A DNA stretch of 64,000 nt from Mycobacterium sp. 1164985.4 (GCF_001668575.1 NZ_LZMD01000061.1:62001-126000); one strand, 5' to 3'. Shown: positions 36,738-45,884, counted from the stretch's first letter. Numbers and translations are program-made. Notes: a model not told the origin generated them from the letters alone.

Positions 36738-38072
36738 TCAGCAGTGCAGCAGGAAGTGTTCGAGAACCTGGGTACCGAACTTCAACGCGTCAACGGGTAC
36801 CCGTTCATCGACGCCGTGGAACAGCGCGGTGAAATCGAGGTCGGGCGGCAACTGCAGCGGGGCGAACCCGAAGCAGCGAATCCCCAACTGCGCGAACGCT
36901 TTTGCGTCGGTTCCGGCGGAGAGCATGTACGGCACGATCCGGGCGTCGGGGTCCACCGACAGGATGGCGCTGTTCATCGCGTCGACCAGGTCGCCGTCGA
37001 ACGTGGTCTCGTAGGACGGCAGCTCGGTCACCCACTCGCGGGTCACGTTCGGCCCGATCAGCTCGTCGACCTCGCGTTCGAAGGCGGCCTGGCGCCCGGG
37101 CAGGATGCGGCAGTCCACCACCGCCTCGGCCGACGCCGGGATGACGTTGGCCTTGTAACCGGCCTTGAGCATGGTCGGGTTGGCGGTGTCGCGCAGCGTG
37201 GCCCCGACGACGCGGGCGATCGGCCCGAGCTTGGCGATCGCGCCGGCCAGGTCCGGCGAGTCGACGTCGAACGAGTAGCCGGTCTCCTCGGTGACGGCCT
37301 GCAGGAACTGGCCGACCGCGTCCGTCATGACCAGCGGGAACTCGTGGCGGCCCAGCTTGGCCACCGCCTCGGCGACCGCGGTGACAGCGTTGCTGTCGTG
37401 GATCATCGAGCCGTGGCCGGCGTGGCTGCGCGCGGTCAGCTTCATCCAGTTCATCGACTTCTCGGCCGTCTCGACCAGGTAGAGGCGTCGCTCCCCGCCG
37501 TCCTTGCGCGGCACCGTCAGCGAGAAACCGCCGACCTCACCGACCGCCTCGCTGACGCCGGCGAACAGGTCCGGGCGGTGCTTGACCAGCCAGTGCGAGC
37601 CGAACTTGCCGCCGGCCTCCTCGTCGGACAGGAACGCAAAGATCAGGTCGCGCGGCGGGGTGATGCCCGCCCGTTTGAAGTGCCGCGCGATCGCGATCAG
37701 CATGCCGCACATGTCCTTCATGTCGACCGCGCCGCGGCCCCACACGTAGCCGTCCTCGACGGCGCCCGAGAAGGGGTGCACGCTCCAGTCGGAGGCCTCG
37801 GCGGGCACGACGTCGAGGTGGCCGTGCAGCAGCAGCGACCCGCGCGAGCTGTCGGCGCCCTCGAGCCGGGCGAACACATTGCCCCGGCCCGGCGCCCCCG
37901 CCTCGACGTATTCGGTCGCATACCCGACCTCTTCGAGCTGTTCGGCCACCCAGCGCGCGCATTCCGCCTCGCCCTTGGTGGTGGCCGGGTCGCCCGTGTT
38001 GGACGTGTCGAACCGGATGAGCGTGCTGACGAGGTCGACGACCTCCGCTTCGGCGTTGACGGGACCAGTCAC
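36738..38072 (-). CDS. M20 family metallopeptidase (ArgE/DapE/ACY1 type), Rv2141c-like
   Basis: 444 residues from the GTG at 38072; GAGGAG lies further upstream than ideal, so the exact start is uncertain. Metal ligands are visible in [33 protein letters not shown] and [16 protein letters not shown]; the dimerisation domain contains [20 protein letters not shown]. It should hydrolyse an amide bond of an N-acyl amino acid or dipeptide with two zinc ions. It is encoded just upstream of the tRNA-Leu gene, on the opposite strand. Confidence 0.9.
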   Translation of the reverse strand: MTGPVNAEAEVVDLVSTLIRFDTSNTGDPATTKGEAECARWVAEQLEEVGYATEYVEAGAPGRGNVFARLEGADSSRGSLLLHGHLDVVPAEASDWSVHPFSGAVEDGYVWGRGAVDMKDMCGMLIAIARHFKRAGITPPRDLIFAFLSDEEAGGKFGSHWLVKHRPDLFAGVSEAVGEVGGFSLTVPRKDGGERRLYLVETAEKSMNWMKLTARSHAGHGSMIHDSNAVTAVAEAVAKLGRHEFPLVMTDAVGQFLQAVTEETGYSFDVDSPDLAGAIAKLGPIARVVGATLRDTANPTMLKAGYKANVIPASAEAVVDCRILPGRQAAFEREVDELIGPNVTREWVTELPSYETTFDGDLVDAMNSAILSVDPDARIVPYMLSAGTDAKAFAQLGIRCFGFAPLQLPPDLDFTALFHGVDERVPVDALKFGTQVLEHFLLHC

Positions 38073-38182
38073 AGTGCTAATGGGTAGTGCTCCTCTCGTC
38101 CGCCACCATTCGTACCATTGACCTGCCAGCTGGGTTTGGGTCACGCCTCGGTGATCCGATAGCCTTAGCTGCCCACAACGAG

Positions 38183-38268
38183 TCCGAGTGGCGGAATGGC
38201 AGACGCGCTAGCTTGAGGTGCTAGTGCCCTATTAACGGGCGTGGGGGTTCAAGTCCCCCCTCGGACAC
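38183..38268 (+). tRNA. tRNA-Leu (GAG anticodon)
   Basis: 86 bases. The acceptor stem pairs GTCCGAG with CTCGGAC (38261-38267), discriminator A at 38268. The anticodon stem CTAGC/GCTAG encloses TTGAGGT, so the anticodon is GAG. A long variable arm (TGCCCTATTAACGGGCG) and the T arm GGGGGTTCAAGTCCCCC identify a class II leucine tRNA. CCA is not encoded. The 3' 20 bases also encode, in antisense, the end of the adjacent serine integrase, so this is an integration site. Confidence 0.95.
38249..38268. other. Attachment site (left end) of the AICE within tRNA-Leu
   Basis: The integrase gene, read toward the tRNA, stops at 38249-38251 inside the T arm. The element therefore starts in the 3' end of the tRNA gene, which remains intact. 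A second copy of the tRNA 3' end marking the far side was not found within this window. Confidence 0.6.
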
Positions 38269-39895
38269 GTCCGGCGACACGACTTAAGTCGGCAGTCGCC
38301 GTGACTCGCTGAAGATGCGGGTCGTAGTCGAGGCGCAGGCCCAGGCTTGCGTATACCTGAGCGCGTTCCGCCCCGGTTGCCTCACCAAGCACTGCTGACA
38401 GCCCGCCCAATTCCTCAACCAACTCGCTGATTTGTGCGGCAGTCATGACGCGAGGTCGCTCCGCTTGCTCAAGACGGACCTTCAGCTCGTCGCGCTCGGC
38501 GGTGCGGCGGCGCAATGCAACAGTCAAATCCTCAACGGCCACACCAGACTCCACGGCGGTAACCAGAGCAGCAACCTTCGCATTCGCCTCGCTGAGCTGG
38601 CGCCGCAAGGCCGCGTAGCCAGCCCCTGCTACCGGGTCCGCGTCTTGCCCGCGTGCCAAGTCGGCCGGATCGGCCAGGGTGGCGATCCATTCGTCAAGTC
38701 GCGCAGTCACCTCATCTTCACGGAGGTAGACGGTGCGCGGGTGATCACTCAGGTCCGCGGGTACCGAACGCGACTTACCGAGCTCACAACGGTAGAGGAT
38801 GCGTGTTGTTCGCTTCCCGGCGCGGGCAGCGCCCTGCATCCGCCGTCCACATGCGGCACAGAACAGCAGCCCACGCAGTGCATATGGCACTGTTGACTCT
38901 CTGCTGCAAACAAGACCGGGACCCCGCCGCGCCTGCATCCGAAGACGAACAGCCTGCGCTAGTTCGTCACGGATCAGCGCTTCATGCGTGCGGCGTTCTG
39001 GTGCGATCCAGTCGGCCTCATCACGCCACCGCATACGAGTCTCATACCCCGCAGCGACATCATCGGGGTTGACCAGAACCTCGTATTTCTCCTGCTTGCC
39101 CCAAACACGGATACCGCGGTACGCCGGGTTGTCGAGTATCGCGCGGATCGCCGAATGGGACCATCCTCGTGGGTCACGATGCCGATTCCGTGCCGGGTCG
39201 TACTGGCTCGGTGACGGTACACCATCGTCGGTGAGCCGTTGCGCGATATAGCGCAGGCCCGCTCCGTCGGCGTACATGCGGTAGATCCGCTCGACGACCG
39301 AAGATGTCGCGGGGTCGGGTTCGAGGCGGTGAAGCCGCTGCCCAAGATTGGCCTTGGCAGGGTTTGGATGCGGGCCGGCATCGACGAGCCGGTAACCGTA
39401 GGGTGGTCGACCACCGAGATATCTGGCGGTGTCGTGCGCGAGTGCTGACATCGCCGTACGGACGCGCATCTGGATTCGAGCGCGCTCTCCCTTGCTCATG
39501 CCGCCGAACAGAGTCATCACCAGGTCGTGTGCCTCGGAGCCGGGATCGACCGCTCCGCCGACCTCGGGTACCCACAGGCCAACTCCGTAGTGCGTGAGGA
39601 CAGGGAAGGTGAGCGCGAACTGCGGCCCGTAGAACGCACGGGCGGGTTCCCCAATCACTACGGCATCAAAGCTACGGTCCCGACAAGCGACATCAGCAAG
39701 CAGACGTGACGCCTCTGGCCTGCGCTTCCACGGCAGTGAACGGCTCTGTCCCACATCGAAGTAGTCGGCGGCGATGAATCCGCCGTGCGGAGTGATCAGG
39801 TCCATGGCACGCCGCTTCTGCCAGCTGCGGCTCGCCTCCGGGTCTTGAGCGTCCTCCGTGCTCACTCGGCCATAGAAGGCGAACCTCAGGCTCAC
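38249..39895 (-). CDS. Large serine integrase of the AICE
   Basis: 548 residues from a GTG at 39895. The resolvase domain starts LRFAFYGRVSTEDAQDPEAS, with catalytic Ser near residue 11, and contains the RRPEASRLLADV segment and FGGMSKGERARIQMRVR. The recombinase domain (GRPPYGYRLVDAGPHP, YRMYADGAGLRYIAQRL), a zinc ribbon (LFCAACGRRMQG, later YRCELGKSRS) and a coiled coil (VALRRRTAERDELKVRLEQA) follow. Serine integrases are less usual than tyrosine integrases in AICEs and at tRNA targets. The last residues RVRGGT are encoded by the complement of the tRNA-Leu T arm. Confidence 0.88.
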   Translation of the reverse strand: MSLRFAFYGRVSTEDAQDPEASRSWQKRRAMDLITPHGGFIAADYFDVGQSRSLPWKRRPEASRLLADVACRDRSFDAVVIGEPARAFYGPQFALTFPVLTHYGVGLWVPEVGGAVDPGSEAHDLVMTLFGGMSKGERARIQMRVRTAMSALAHDTARYLGGRPPYGYRLVDAGPHPNPAKANLGQRLHRLEPDPATSSVVERIYRMYADGAGLRYIAQRLTDDGVPSPSQYDPARNRHRDPRGWSHSAIRAILDNPAYRGIRVWGKQEKYEVLVNPDDVAAGYETRMRWRDEADWIAPERRTHEALIRDELAQAVRLRMQARRGPGLVCSRESTVPYALRGLLFCAACGRRMQGAARAGKRTTRILYRCELGKSRSVPADLSDHPRTVYLREDEVTARLDEWIATLADPADLARGQDADPVAGAGYAALRRQLSEANAKVAALVTAVESGVAVEDLTVALRRRTAERDELKVRLEQAERPRVMTAAQISELVEELGGLSAVLGEATGAERAQVYASLGLRLDYDPHLQRVTATADLSRVAGRVRGGT

Positions 39896-40089
39896 GCCAC
39901 TCCCCTCCCTGATCCAAGCATCCGGTCCCGCACAGCCATTATCACGTGTACCAGCGCGCGGTTGGCCTCGGACGGAAGTCGATATTGGTTGGGCACAACA
40001 ATTTCAACACCCCCCTCTGACACCGTCGGCGCATCGGGACGAGCGTCACACCCGGAGCGAGCACGTGCTGCTCGGGACCTGTCAGCCAT
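39892..40089 (-). CDS. Small AICE protein between repSA-like and integrase genes
   Basis: 65 residues from the ATG at 40089, overlapping the initiator stop at one end and the integrase start (GTGA) at the other, so the three genes are co-translated. N-terminal part basic (ADRSRAARARSG), then VEIVVPNQYRLPSEANRALV and a helix HVIMAVRDRML. In AICEs this position belongs to xis, so an excision role is possible, but the sequence shows no MerR-type helix-turn-helix and no family was recognised. Confidence 0.6.
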   Translation of the reverse strand: MADRSRAARARSGCDARPDAPTVSEGGVEIVVPNQYRLPSEANRALVHVIMAVRDRMLGSGRGVA

Positions 40090-41587
40090 CGCTTCCCCCT
40101 GGCGGATCCCATTGTTGATTGCGGGCTTGGCCACGGACTTCGATCAGTCCGATGCGGCGGGTGTGGATGTGTTGGACGGCCGCGGAGTAGATGAGGGTCC
40201 GGTCGCCGAGGCTGGTGGGGCCGGCACGATCGAATTCCCATGCCACCAGATCATCGCCATCGGTGGAGTCGAGGCCGAGATCATGTTGGTGCGCAGTGCT
40301 TTTTAAACGTTGTTCACGGGTCCAGGCCGCGCGACGTTCGCGCAGCGCGGTCATCGTGGTGGAATAGCGGCGGGATTTGCTGGTGATGTGGCCCCGGTAG
40401 CCCAGGGTGTGCAGCCACCGACCGACACCGGCCAGTCCCTTATCGGCGAGTTGGCTGATGGCGGTCAGGATCGCCCGAACGTGGTCGCAGACATCGAGGT
40501 CAGCGATGGCCTCGGTGGAGATGCGTCGCGCGCTGATCCCGACGTCAGCTAAGGATTTGGTGACGTATTTCGCGAGGTAGCGAGCTACGCGGCGGCCTGG
40601 AAGAACCCCGCCGTGTGGTGAATCCTCCTGCACAGCAGAGCCGTCCGTGCCGGCGTGCCGGTTGTCGATGGGTTGGGTGTCGACTTGTGTGCCGAACCTG
40701 ATCACCCGTGTCGCTGTATTTGAGGATGAGTCGGTGACCGTCACGGCCACGGTTCGAACGGCCTGTTGGATGATGGTGGCCAGTTCGGTTGCCGCAAGGG
40801 GCGCATGCCAGTCATGACCGCCAGAGTCATCGCTGTCGGGCGGGTCGAGGCGGATCAGGGCATGAATGTGCGGGATGAGCCGGGCTTGCAGTTCGACGAC
40901 TTTGATGAAGCTGACCTGCACCGCATCCGGGTCGGCGCCCGAAGCACGTAGCTCTCGGCGCAGTGTGCGTCGCAGGGTGATGGTGAAGCGTCGCCACAGT
41001 TCGGGCAGGTGCCATGTGAACAGGACATGCCCGGTGTAGTCGTAGCAGTCCGCGCAGATCGGCTGTCCCGCATAGATATCACCTTCGCCGTGGGTTGTGC
41101 TGCACCACAGTGGTTTTCCATGCGGGCATCGGCGGTAGCCGCCAGTGTGGTGGTGGTCGCGACACACACGCTGCTTCTTGTCGCCTGCACGCGCGGCGGC
41201 GTGAACAGGCCCGTAGCTAGGTGCGGTGAGGGTGACGAACACCTGCGGACGATCGGCCACTGCTGCGGGGATGTTGTGGTGGCCGCCGGCGGTGCCAGCG
41301 TGCACGAGCTGCCACGTGTCGCGGGCGTACAGGTCTGAGCACGATGGGCATACCTGTGCGCGGCGGTTGTTGCACCGTGTCCACACCACCCGATCGCGGC
41401 CTATCTCGTCGGTACCTCTGAGTTGGATGGGGTGGGCGCAGAAGCCAACAGATTCCGCGCGCCGCCACCACGATTCGAACCCCGTCGAGGACGCGCGGCG
41501 CACCATCTGATCCACCACCGCATTGGTGTCGATCGAGCCGGGAACCCCGGGCAACACCAGCGTGGGGGCTGTCGTTGCAGTAGTCAC
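40082..41587 (-). CDS. RepSA-like replication initiator
   Basis: 501 residues from a GTG at 41587. N-terminal zinc cysteines (CNNRRAQVCPSCSDLY, CRDHHHTGGYRRCPHG, CADC) precede the HUH motif in LQARLIPHIHALIRLD and the candidate nicking tyrosines in GRRVARYLAKYVTKSL. This is the rolling-circle initiator architecture of pSAM2 RepSA and related AICE proteins. It would nick the excised circle at its origin to replicate it before transfer. It overlaps traB upstream by four bases and the small gene downstream. Confidence 0.88.
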   Translation of the reverse strand: MTTATTAPTLVLPGVPGSIDTNAVVDQMVRRASSTGFESWWRRAESVGFCAHPIQLRGTDEIGRDRVVWTRCNNRRAQVCPSCSDLYARDTWQLVHAGTAGGHHNIPAAVADRPQVFVTLTAPSYGPVHAAARAGDKKQRVCRDHHHTGGYRRCPHGKPLWCSTTHGEGDIYAGQPICADCYDYTGHVLFTWHLPELWRRFTITLRRTLRRELRASGADPDAVQVSFIKVVELQARLIPHIHALIRLDPPDSDDSGGHDWHAPLAATELATIIQQAVRTVAVTVTDSSSNTATRVIRFGTQVDTQPIDNRHAGTDGSAVQEDSPHGGVLPGRRVARYLAKYVTKSLADVGISARRISTEAIADLDVCDHVRAILTAISQLADKGLAGVGRWLHTLGYRGHITSKSRRYSTTMTALRERRAAWTREQRLKSTAHQHDLGLDSTDGDDLVAWEFDRAGPTSLGDRTLIYSAAVQHIHTRRIGLIEVRGQARNQQWDPPGGSDG

Positions 41588-43017
41588 CGTTGACCCCGGG
41601 CGGTGTCGGTGCGCCCGCTGTTGGACTGGTTGGTTCGGGTCGCGGCACGAGGTGGCCGGAATCGTGCTGCCAGAGTGGCGATGTCGTGGTCGGCGACGTG
41701 AAATGCCCGTACCCGCACCGGTTGGGCCGTGCCATCGATCATCATGTAGCCCACACCGGGAGTGGTGTCGGGGATGTGATCGCAGTCGGCCCCCGCGTCG
41801 CGGGCGCCCTGGCCCAAAACCATGGTGGTTTGGGTGGCTTCGGTCAACCGCAACCCGATTCGCACGGTAAACAGCTGCCGCACCGGCAGGGTGTCTTTGG
41901 CCGGATCTTGCACCGCTGCCACCACCGAAATGCCGACGGCCCGGCCTTGGGAGAGCAGCAGGCCCAACAGCTGTTCAATTTCGCTGCGCACCTTGCGGTC
42001 GGTCACATACGCAGTCAGCGCGGCGATCTCATCGATCACCACCACGAATAACGGCTCAGTCGGAGTCGGGGTGTGCATGCGCGTCTTGCCCCGTAACCGA
42101 TTGGCGCGGGCGTGCATCACCTCCACTAGTTGCCGCAGCAGGTACAGGGTGGTGCCAGTGGCGTCGTGGGTGAACACCGTGAACATGGGTGCTCCGGCGC
42201 CCAGTTCCATGCCGCCTTTCGGGTCGATGACGCAGAGCCGCACTTGTCCGGTTTTCACGGCGGGGGCGAGGCCAGCGATCAGTGACCACAACACTGAACC
42301 TTTCCCCGCGCCGGTCGCGCCAGCCACGAGCAGGTGGTGGCCAAGCAGAGGTAGGTGCCACCAGTGGCGGGTTTCGGTGATCCCGACCCGCACCGACCCC
42401 ACATCCACCGCAGTCGCCGTCGTGGGCATGGGCAGGGCAATCGGGTCGGCCAGCACGTCGCCGCGCATCAGGGTGATGCGTAGCTCTCCGGGCGCGGTCG
42501 CGCGGATGGCGATCCGGTCGGCACGCCAGGCGGCGGCTAGCGCCTCGGATTGCTTGTGCCAATCAGCCAGGGAGTGGCCGGTGACCACTCGCAGCGCCAG
42601 GACGTCGGTCGTCTTGCCGATGCGCACCGACTGCAAGGTCGGCACCAAGGTGCGTTCGCCAAGTGTGGCGGTCAGGCCGTGCAGGGTGCACACCGATTGC
42701 CAGGTGCGGGTGTAGCGCGACCAGGTCAACCAGCGCCGCCGCACCGGCTCGGTGACCCATCCGTGAAACGATCGCGGGTCCAGCCACGCCCAGCCCGCAT
42801 ACGCGGCAGCGAAAGCAATACCGATGATCAGACCCGCGCGTGAGCCATGGGTAATGGCCATCGCCACGCTGGCGATGATCGGGATGCTGATGGCCGGGAA
42901 CAGGACCGCCCACCACAGCAGATACCCGGCCGCTTTGAACAGTGAGAGGATGAGGTCGGTGATCCAGTCGTCGTCGTTGGATTGAGAGTTCTTGCTGTTT
43001 TTGTAGTTTGATGCCAT
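41584..43017 (-). CDS. FtsK/SpoIIIE-type DNA translocase, TraB/TraSA-like
   Basis: 477 residues. Two N-terminal transmembrane segments (AAGYLLWWAVLFPAISIPII and ASVAMAITHGSRAGLIIGIA with FAAAYAGWAW) anchor the motor. Walker A is LLVAGATGAGKGSVLWSLIA and Walker B is PLFVVVIDEIAALTAY, with RAVGISVVAAVQDPAKDTLP as the conserved following motif. TraB-type hexamers pump double-stranded element DNA between mycelial or bacterial cells, the only transfer protein AICEs need. The gap to the preceding gene contains a strong inverted repeat. Confidence 0.9.
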   Translation of the reverse strand: MASNYKNSKNSQSNDDDWITDLILSLFKAAGYLLWWAVLFPAISIPIIASVAMAITHGSRAGLIIGIAFAAAYAGWAWLDPRSFHGWVTEPVRRRWLTWSRYTRTWQSVCTLHGLTATLGERTLVPTLQSVRIGKTTDVLALRVVTGHSLADWHKQSEALAAAWRADRIAIRATAPGELRITLMRGDVLADPIALPMPTTATAVDVGSVRVGITETRHWWHLPLLGHHLLVAGATGAGKGSVLWSLIAGLAPAVKTGQVRLCVIDPKGGMELGAGAPMFTVFTHDATGTTLYLLRQLVEVMHARANRLRGKTRMHTPTPTEPLFVVVIDEIAALTAYVTDRKVRSEIEQLLGLLLSQGRAVGISVVAAVQDPAKDTLPVRQLFTVRIGLRLTEATQTTMVLGQGARDAGADCDHIPDTTPGVGYMMIDGTAQPVRVRAFHVADHDIATLAARFRPPRAATRTNQSNSGRTDTARGQR

Positions 43018-43061
43018 GACAGGCGTCCCTCTGGTGAGTGAATGGTCGATAGCAGCTCACG

Positions 43062-43099
43062 TGCTGGGGCGCGACACCCACGAGCGCCGCGCCCCAGCA
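43062..43099 (-). terminator. Inverted repeat between activator-like and traB-like genes
   Basis: TGCTGGGGCGCG (43062-43073) is the exact reverse complement of CGCGCCCCAGCA (43088-43099), with a 14-base loop. A 12-bp GC stem without a T tract is typical of actinobacterial terminators or attenuators and could lower traB expression relative to the gene before it. Confidence 0.55.
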
Positions 43100-43106
43100 A
43101 ATGGGG

Positions 43107-43451
43107 TTATTTCTGCGCGCGGGACGCTTGATCGCTCGGCGCAGCCGCGGGGTTGGTGGGGGTGATGGCGTCGGCACGGAACGCCACGCCGCTGCGATCA
43201 CCTTGAGCCCAAGGGATAGCAACCAGACCCGCGACTGAAACAGGTTGGGTGACTGTCACTTTCGGATCCCCGGCGACGGTGACGTTGAGCACTTCACCAC
43301 CGGTGTCATCCAACGCCAACAGCTGCGCGGCATACAGTGGCACGCCGGTGGCGGTGTCCACTTTTGGGCTGCCGGTCTCGAAGTTCAGCCGCGGCTCGGC
43401 CGCTCGGGTGACGATGAACCGTGTGCCTGATGTGTCGATTCTTAAACGCAT
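43107..43451 (-). CDS. AICE accessory protein, putative replication/excision activator
   Basis: 114 residues from the ATG at 43451 with AAAGGAA upstream. It begins MRLRIDTSGTRFIVTRAAEP and continues PLYAAQLLALDDTGGEVLNV, then VAIPWAQGDRSGVAFRADAI. Proteins of this type sit upstream of traB in many actinobacterial plasmids and AICEs and are often labelled as replication, integration and excision activators after Pra of pSAM2; I rely on memory of that family and rate it moderate. It is divergent from the HTH regulator across a repeat-rich control region. Confidence 0.6.
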   Translation of the reverse strand: MRLRIDTSGTRFIVTRAAEPRLNFETGSPKVDTATGVPLYAAQLLALDDTGGEVLNVTVAGDPKVTVTQPVSVAGLVAIPWAQGDRSGVAFRADAITPTNPAAAPSDQASRAQK

Positions 43452-43512
43452 TGTCCCGCTGTTCCTTTCGTGATCTGTTTGCGCCCGTTGCGGCGCTGGG
43501 CTCAGTTCACGT

Positions 43513-43632
43513 GGACATCGCGGACGTAGCGAGGGACGTTGGCAGGCATTGCCGACACTGCCGCAGACATTTCGGACACGACAGGGACATGCCCGTGGGC
43601 ATCGGACGGGCATCACCGCCGCGGGGCGGCGG
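43513..43632. promoter_or_regulatory. Repeat-rich divergent control region of the AICE
   Basis: GGACA/GGACG pentamers start at 43513, 43522, 43534, 43574, 43585 and 43604, with CGACA at 43553 and AGACA at 43565; most spacings are 9-12 bases. ATGCCCGTGGGCAT (43589-43602) has 6-bp inverted arms and its right arm GGGCAT recurs at 43608. A GC hairpin (CCGCCGC-GGG-GCGGCGG, 43616-43632) ends the block. It lies between the activator-like and HTH regulator genes, so it is probably where the regulator binds. Confidence 0.5.
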
Positions 43633-43690
43633 CAGTCGCATGGCAAACTAGGAACCACGCGCTGAGGATGGACAGGGATGACACGGAAAG

Positions 43691-44509
43691 ATGTGCGCTG
43701 AGACGACGGGCGATCAGGACGGCGACGCCGAGGCCGCCACGATCCCCAACGATCGCCTCACCCAACGGCTGCACGCCAAGGGACTCTCCCCACAGAGGTT
43801 CGCCACTGCGGTGGGCGTGGATATCAAGACGGTGCGCCGCTGGCTGGCCAACATCGACTACAACGTCCGCGAGGACAACGCCCGCCGCGCCGCTAAGCTG
43901 CTTGGCTGCACACCGCACAACCTGTGGCCCAACCAGTATCCTGCCCCTACCGCGAGCGCGCTGGCGACGACGTCGCTGGGTGGTCCGTTCACCGCGACGC
44001 TGTATGCCAGCCGCACCCAGCTGCCGATCACGACGTGGCAGCAGCATTTCGGCGACGCCACCACCGGCATCGACATCCTCGTCCTGGCGGCCACGTTCCT
44101 GTTTGACACCCTCGACGGCTTCCTCGACATTCTGCTCGACGCCGCCGCCCGCGGTGTGGCGGTGCGGTTTCTCGTCGGGGATCCTGACACTGCCACCACG
44201 ATCCTGCGCGGCAAGGAGGAAGGCATCGGCGAGGCCGTCATCGCCCGCTGCCGCACGTCCGTGGAGTTGCTCGCCCCGCATGCCGATACCCCGGGGCTGG
44301 ATATCCGCACCCACGACACCACGCTCTACACGTCGATCTTCCGGGTCGACGACGCCATGATCGTCAACTTCCACATCTACGGCTCACCCGGGCGCAACAA
44401 CCCCGTGCTTGTGCTGTCGCGCCACCACGAACCACGGCTCTGGGCCACCCTCGAAGACGCTTTCACCCAGGTCTGGGATCGCGCCAGACCGCTCAGCGCG
44501 AAAGGCTGA
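43691..44509 (+). CDS. HTH regulator with C-terminal DUF5919 domain
   Basis: 272 residues. The helix-turn-helix is LTQRLHAKGLSPQRFATAVG through VDIKTVRRWLANIDYNVRED, followed by NARRAAKLLGCTPHNLWP. From about residue 90 the DUF5919 domain shows a phospholipase-D-like fold (ILVLAATFLFDTLDGFLDIL, LLDAAARGVAVRFLVGDPDT, DDAMIVNFHIYGSPGRNNPV) without an HKD motif, so it is probably a ligand-sensing rather than catalytic module. This pairing is typical of AICE regulators and would control activation of the element. It starts an operon with the NUDIX gene 5 bases downstream. Confidence 0.82.
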   Translation: MCAETTGDQDGDAEAATIPNDRLTQRLHAKGLSPQRFATAVGVDIKTVRRWLANIDYNVREDNARRAAKLLGCTPHNLWPNQYPAPTASALATTSLGGPFTATLYASRTQLPITTWQQHFGDATTGIDILVLAATFLFDTLDGFLDILLDAAARGVAVRFLVGDPDTATTILRGKEEGIGEAVIARCRTSVELLAPHADTPGLDIRTHDTTLYTSIFRVDDAMIVNFHIYGSPGRNNPVLVLSRHHEPRLWATLEDAFTQVWDRARPLSAKG

Positions 44510-44514
44510 ACCCT

Positions 44515-44982
44515 ATGCGAACCGACTACTACAACGACCCCAACGCCCCGCTGCCCAACAGCGTCGTTCCGTCAGCCTCGGCCATCGTCACCGACGAACA
44601 GGGTCGTATCCTGCTGATCAAACGCCGCGACAACACCCTGTGGGCGCTACCCGGCGGCGGACACGACATCGGCGAAACGATTGCCGACACCGCCGTCCGG
44701 GAAGTCAAAGAGGAAACCGGGCTCGACATTGAAGTCACCGGCCTTGTCGGTGTCTACACCAACCCGCAGCATGTCGTCGCGTTCACCGATGGCGAAGTCC
44801 GCCAACAGTTCTCTCTGTCCTTCACCACCAAGGTTCTCGGCGGTACCCTGGCCATCGATCACGAAAGCACCGACATCGCCTGGACCGATCCCGACGACAT
44901 CCCCAATCTGGACATGCACCCGTCGATGCGACTGCGCATCGAGCACTACCTGCAACACCGCGACAGCCCCTACCTCGGCTAA
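44515..44982 (+). CDS. NUDIX hydrolase, compare Pif of pSAM2
   Basis: 155 residues. The NUDIX box is complete: GGGHDIGETIADTAVREVKE then ETGLDI, following RILLIKRRDNTLWALP. It should hydrolyse a nucleoside diphosphate derivative. In pSAM2 a NUDIX protein, Pif, gives immunity against redundant transfer between cells carrying the same element; the same place in the gene order makes this the likely role here (inference). It is read with the upstream regulator and converges with the HD gene 10 bases away. Confidence 0.85.
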   Translation: MRTDYYNDPNAPLPNSVVPSASAIVTDEQGRILLIKRRDNTLWALPGGGHDIGETIADTAVREVKEETGLDIEVTGLVGVYTNPQHVVAFTDGEVRQQFSLSFTTKVLGGTLAIDHESTDIAWTDPDDIPNLDMHPSMRLRIEHYLQHRDSPYLG

Positions 44983-44992
44983 CCGGCTGGGT

Positions 44993-45538
44993 TTACAGCC
45001 AATCGCGTACCCGTCGGACCGCCGCCAACAGTTCGTCGCGCCCCGCGTCGACCGCGCGGTGCACCGGGTCCTCGGGTCCATAGCGGCCCAACACCTCGAT
45101 CAATCGATCTCGCGGTGATACCGGCGCCCCGTCCGGCCCGGTCGTCAGATCGCAAAAGGTCAACACATCCAGAACATCGCTGGGCGGATCGCTGAACGCC
45201 GCTAAACCTGACAAGCCGCGCTCGGCAGCTTCCGCGTGCGCCCCAGTATGGAACGCCACCAGGGAGGCGACCAGCTCCCGAAAACCCGCCGCCCGGGCAA
45301 ACTCTGCGCCATCGAGCGGATGAAACCCGGTCCGGCGCAACGACGGTGCGTAGCCGATATCGTGCAGCCACGCCGCTGCCACCAAAGAGTCCGCTGTCTG
45401 GGCATCGAACCGCCGACTCAGCCGCTCGGCAGTCGTCGCGACACCCCGCACATGCGCCAACCGCCGCAGCTGCCCCACCAGTCGCGTCTCGGCCTCTCGC
45501 CGTGCACGCTGCGCCAGCATCCCGCTCACAACCGCCAT
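44993..45538 (-). CDS. HD-domain phosphohydrolase-like protein
   Basis: 181 residues. Metal residues are in RLAHVRGVATTAERL (first His), AAWLHDIGYAPSLRRTGFHP (HD pair and a following His) and LTFCDLTTGPDG (last Asp), the HD superfamily pattern. Small HD proteins of this kind recur in AICEs beside the HTH and NUDIX genes; the substrate is unknown, perhaps a nucleotide signal. Convergent with the NUDIX gene. Confidence 0.8.
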   Translation of the reverse strand: MAVVSGMLAQRARREAETRLVGQLRRLAHVRGVATTAERLSRRFDAQTADSLVAAAWLHDIGYAPSLRRTGFHPLDGAEFARAAGFRELVASLVAFHTGAHAEAAERGLSGLAAFSDPPSDVLDVLTFCDLTTGPDGAPVSPRDRLIEVLGRYGPEDPVHRAVDAGRDELLAAVRRVRDWL

Positions 45539-45884
45539 CCTACGAGTCCCATCGCCATGGCGCAGACCCGCAACTGATGCTCAGCGGAGCCCGGGCCGCC
45601 ATAGCCCGCGAGGAACCGGCGGCTACCTGCGGGCTTCGCTACACTCCCTCTGCTCCCGTCCGCTGGCGCTCCCGTCCGCGCCGCTCGCTACGCTTCGCCC
45701 TCCGTCCGCCGCCACACAAGCTTGCACACGACGACGAGCGCTGTACATCTCAACGGCCACGGCATCCTGGCACCACGACAAGCCAGGACTGTCCTCGCTC
45801 CTCGCCGCATCGAGACGCCGCGGGCAGCAGGCGCGACCAACGCCCGCCTGACCGCCGCTGGCCTGCGATGTGAGAACTTTCTTT
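45539..45884. repeat. Non-coding region with three CCGTCCGC repeats
   Basis: This 346-base gap holds no credible gene. CTCCCGTCCGC occurs at 45653-45663 and 45669-45679 and CCTCCGTCCGC at 45699-45709, so the octamer CCGTCCGC appears three times within 54 bases. TraB-type translocases load on clustered 8-bp repeats in the clt locus; these octamers are a candidate for such a site. Confidence 0.4.
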
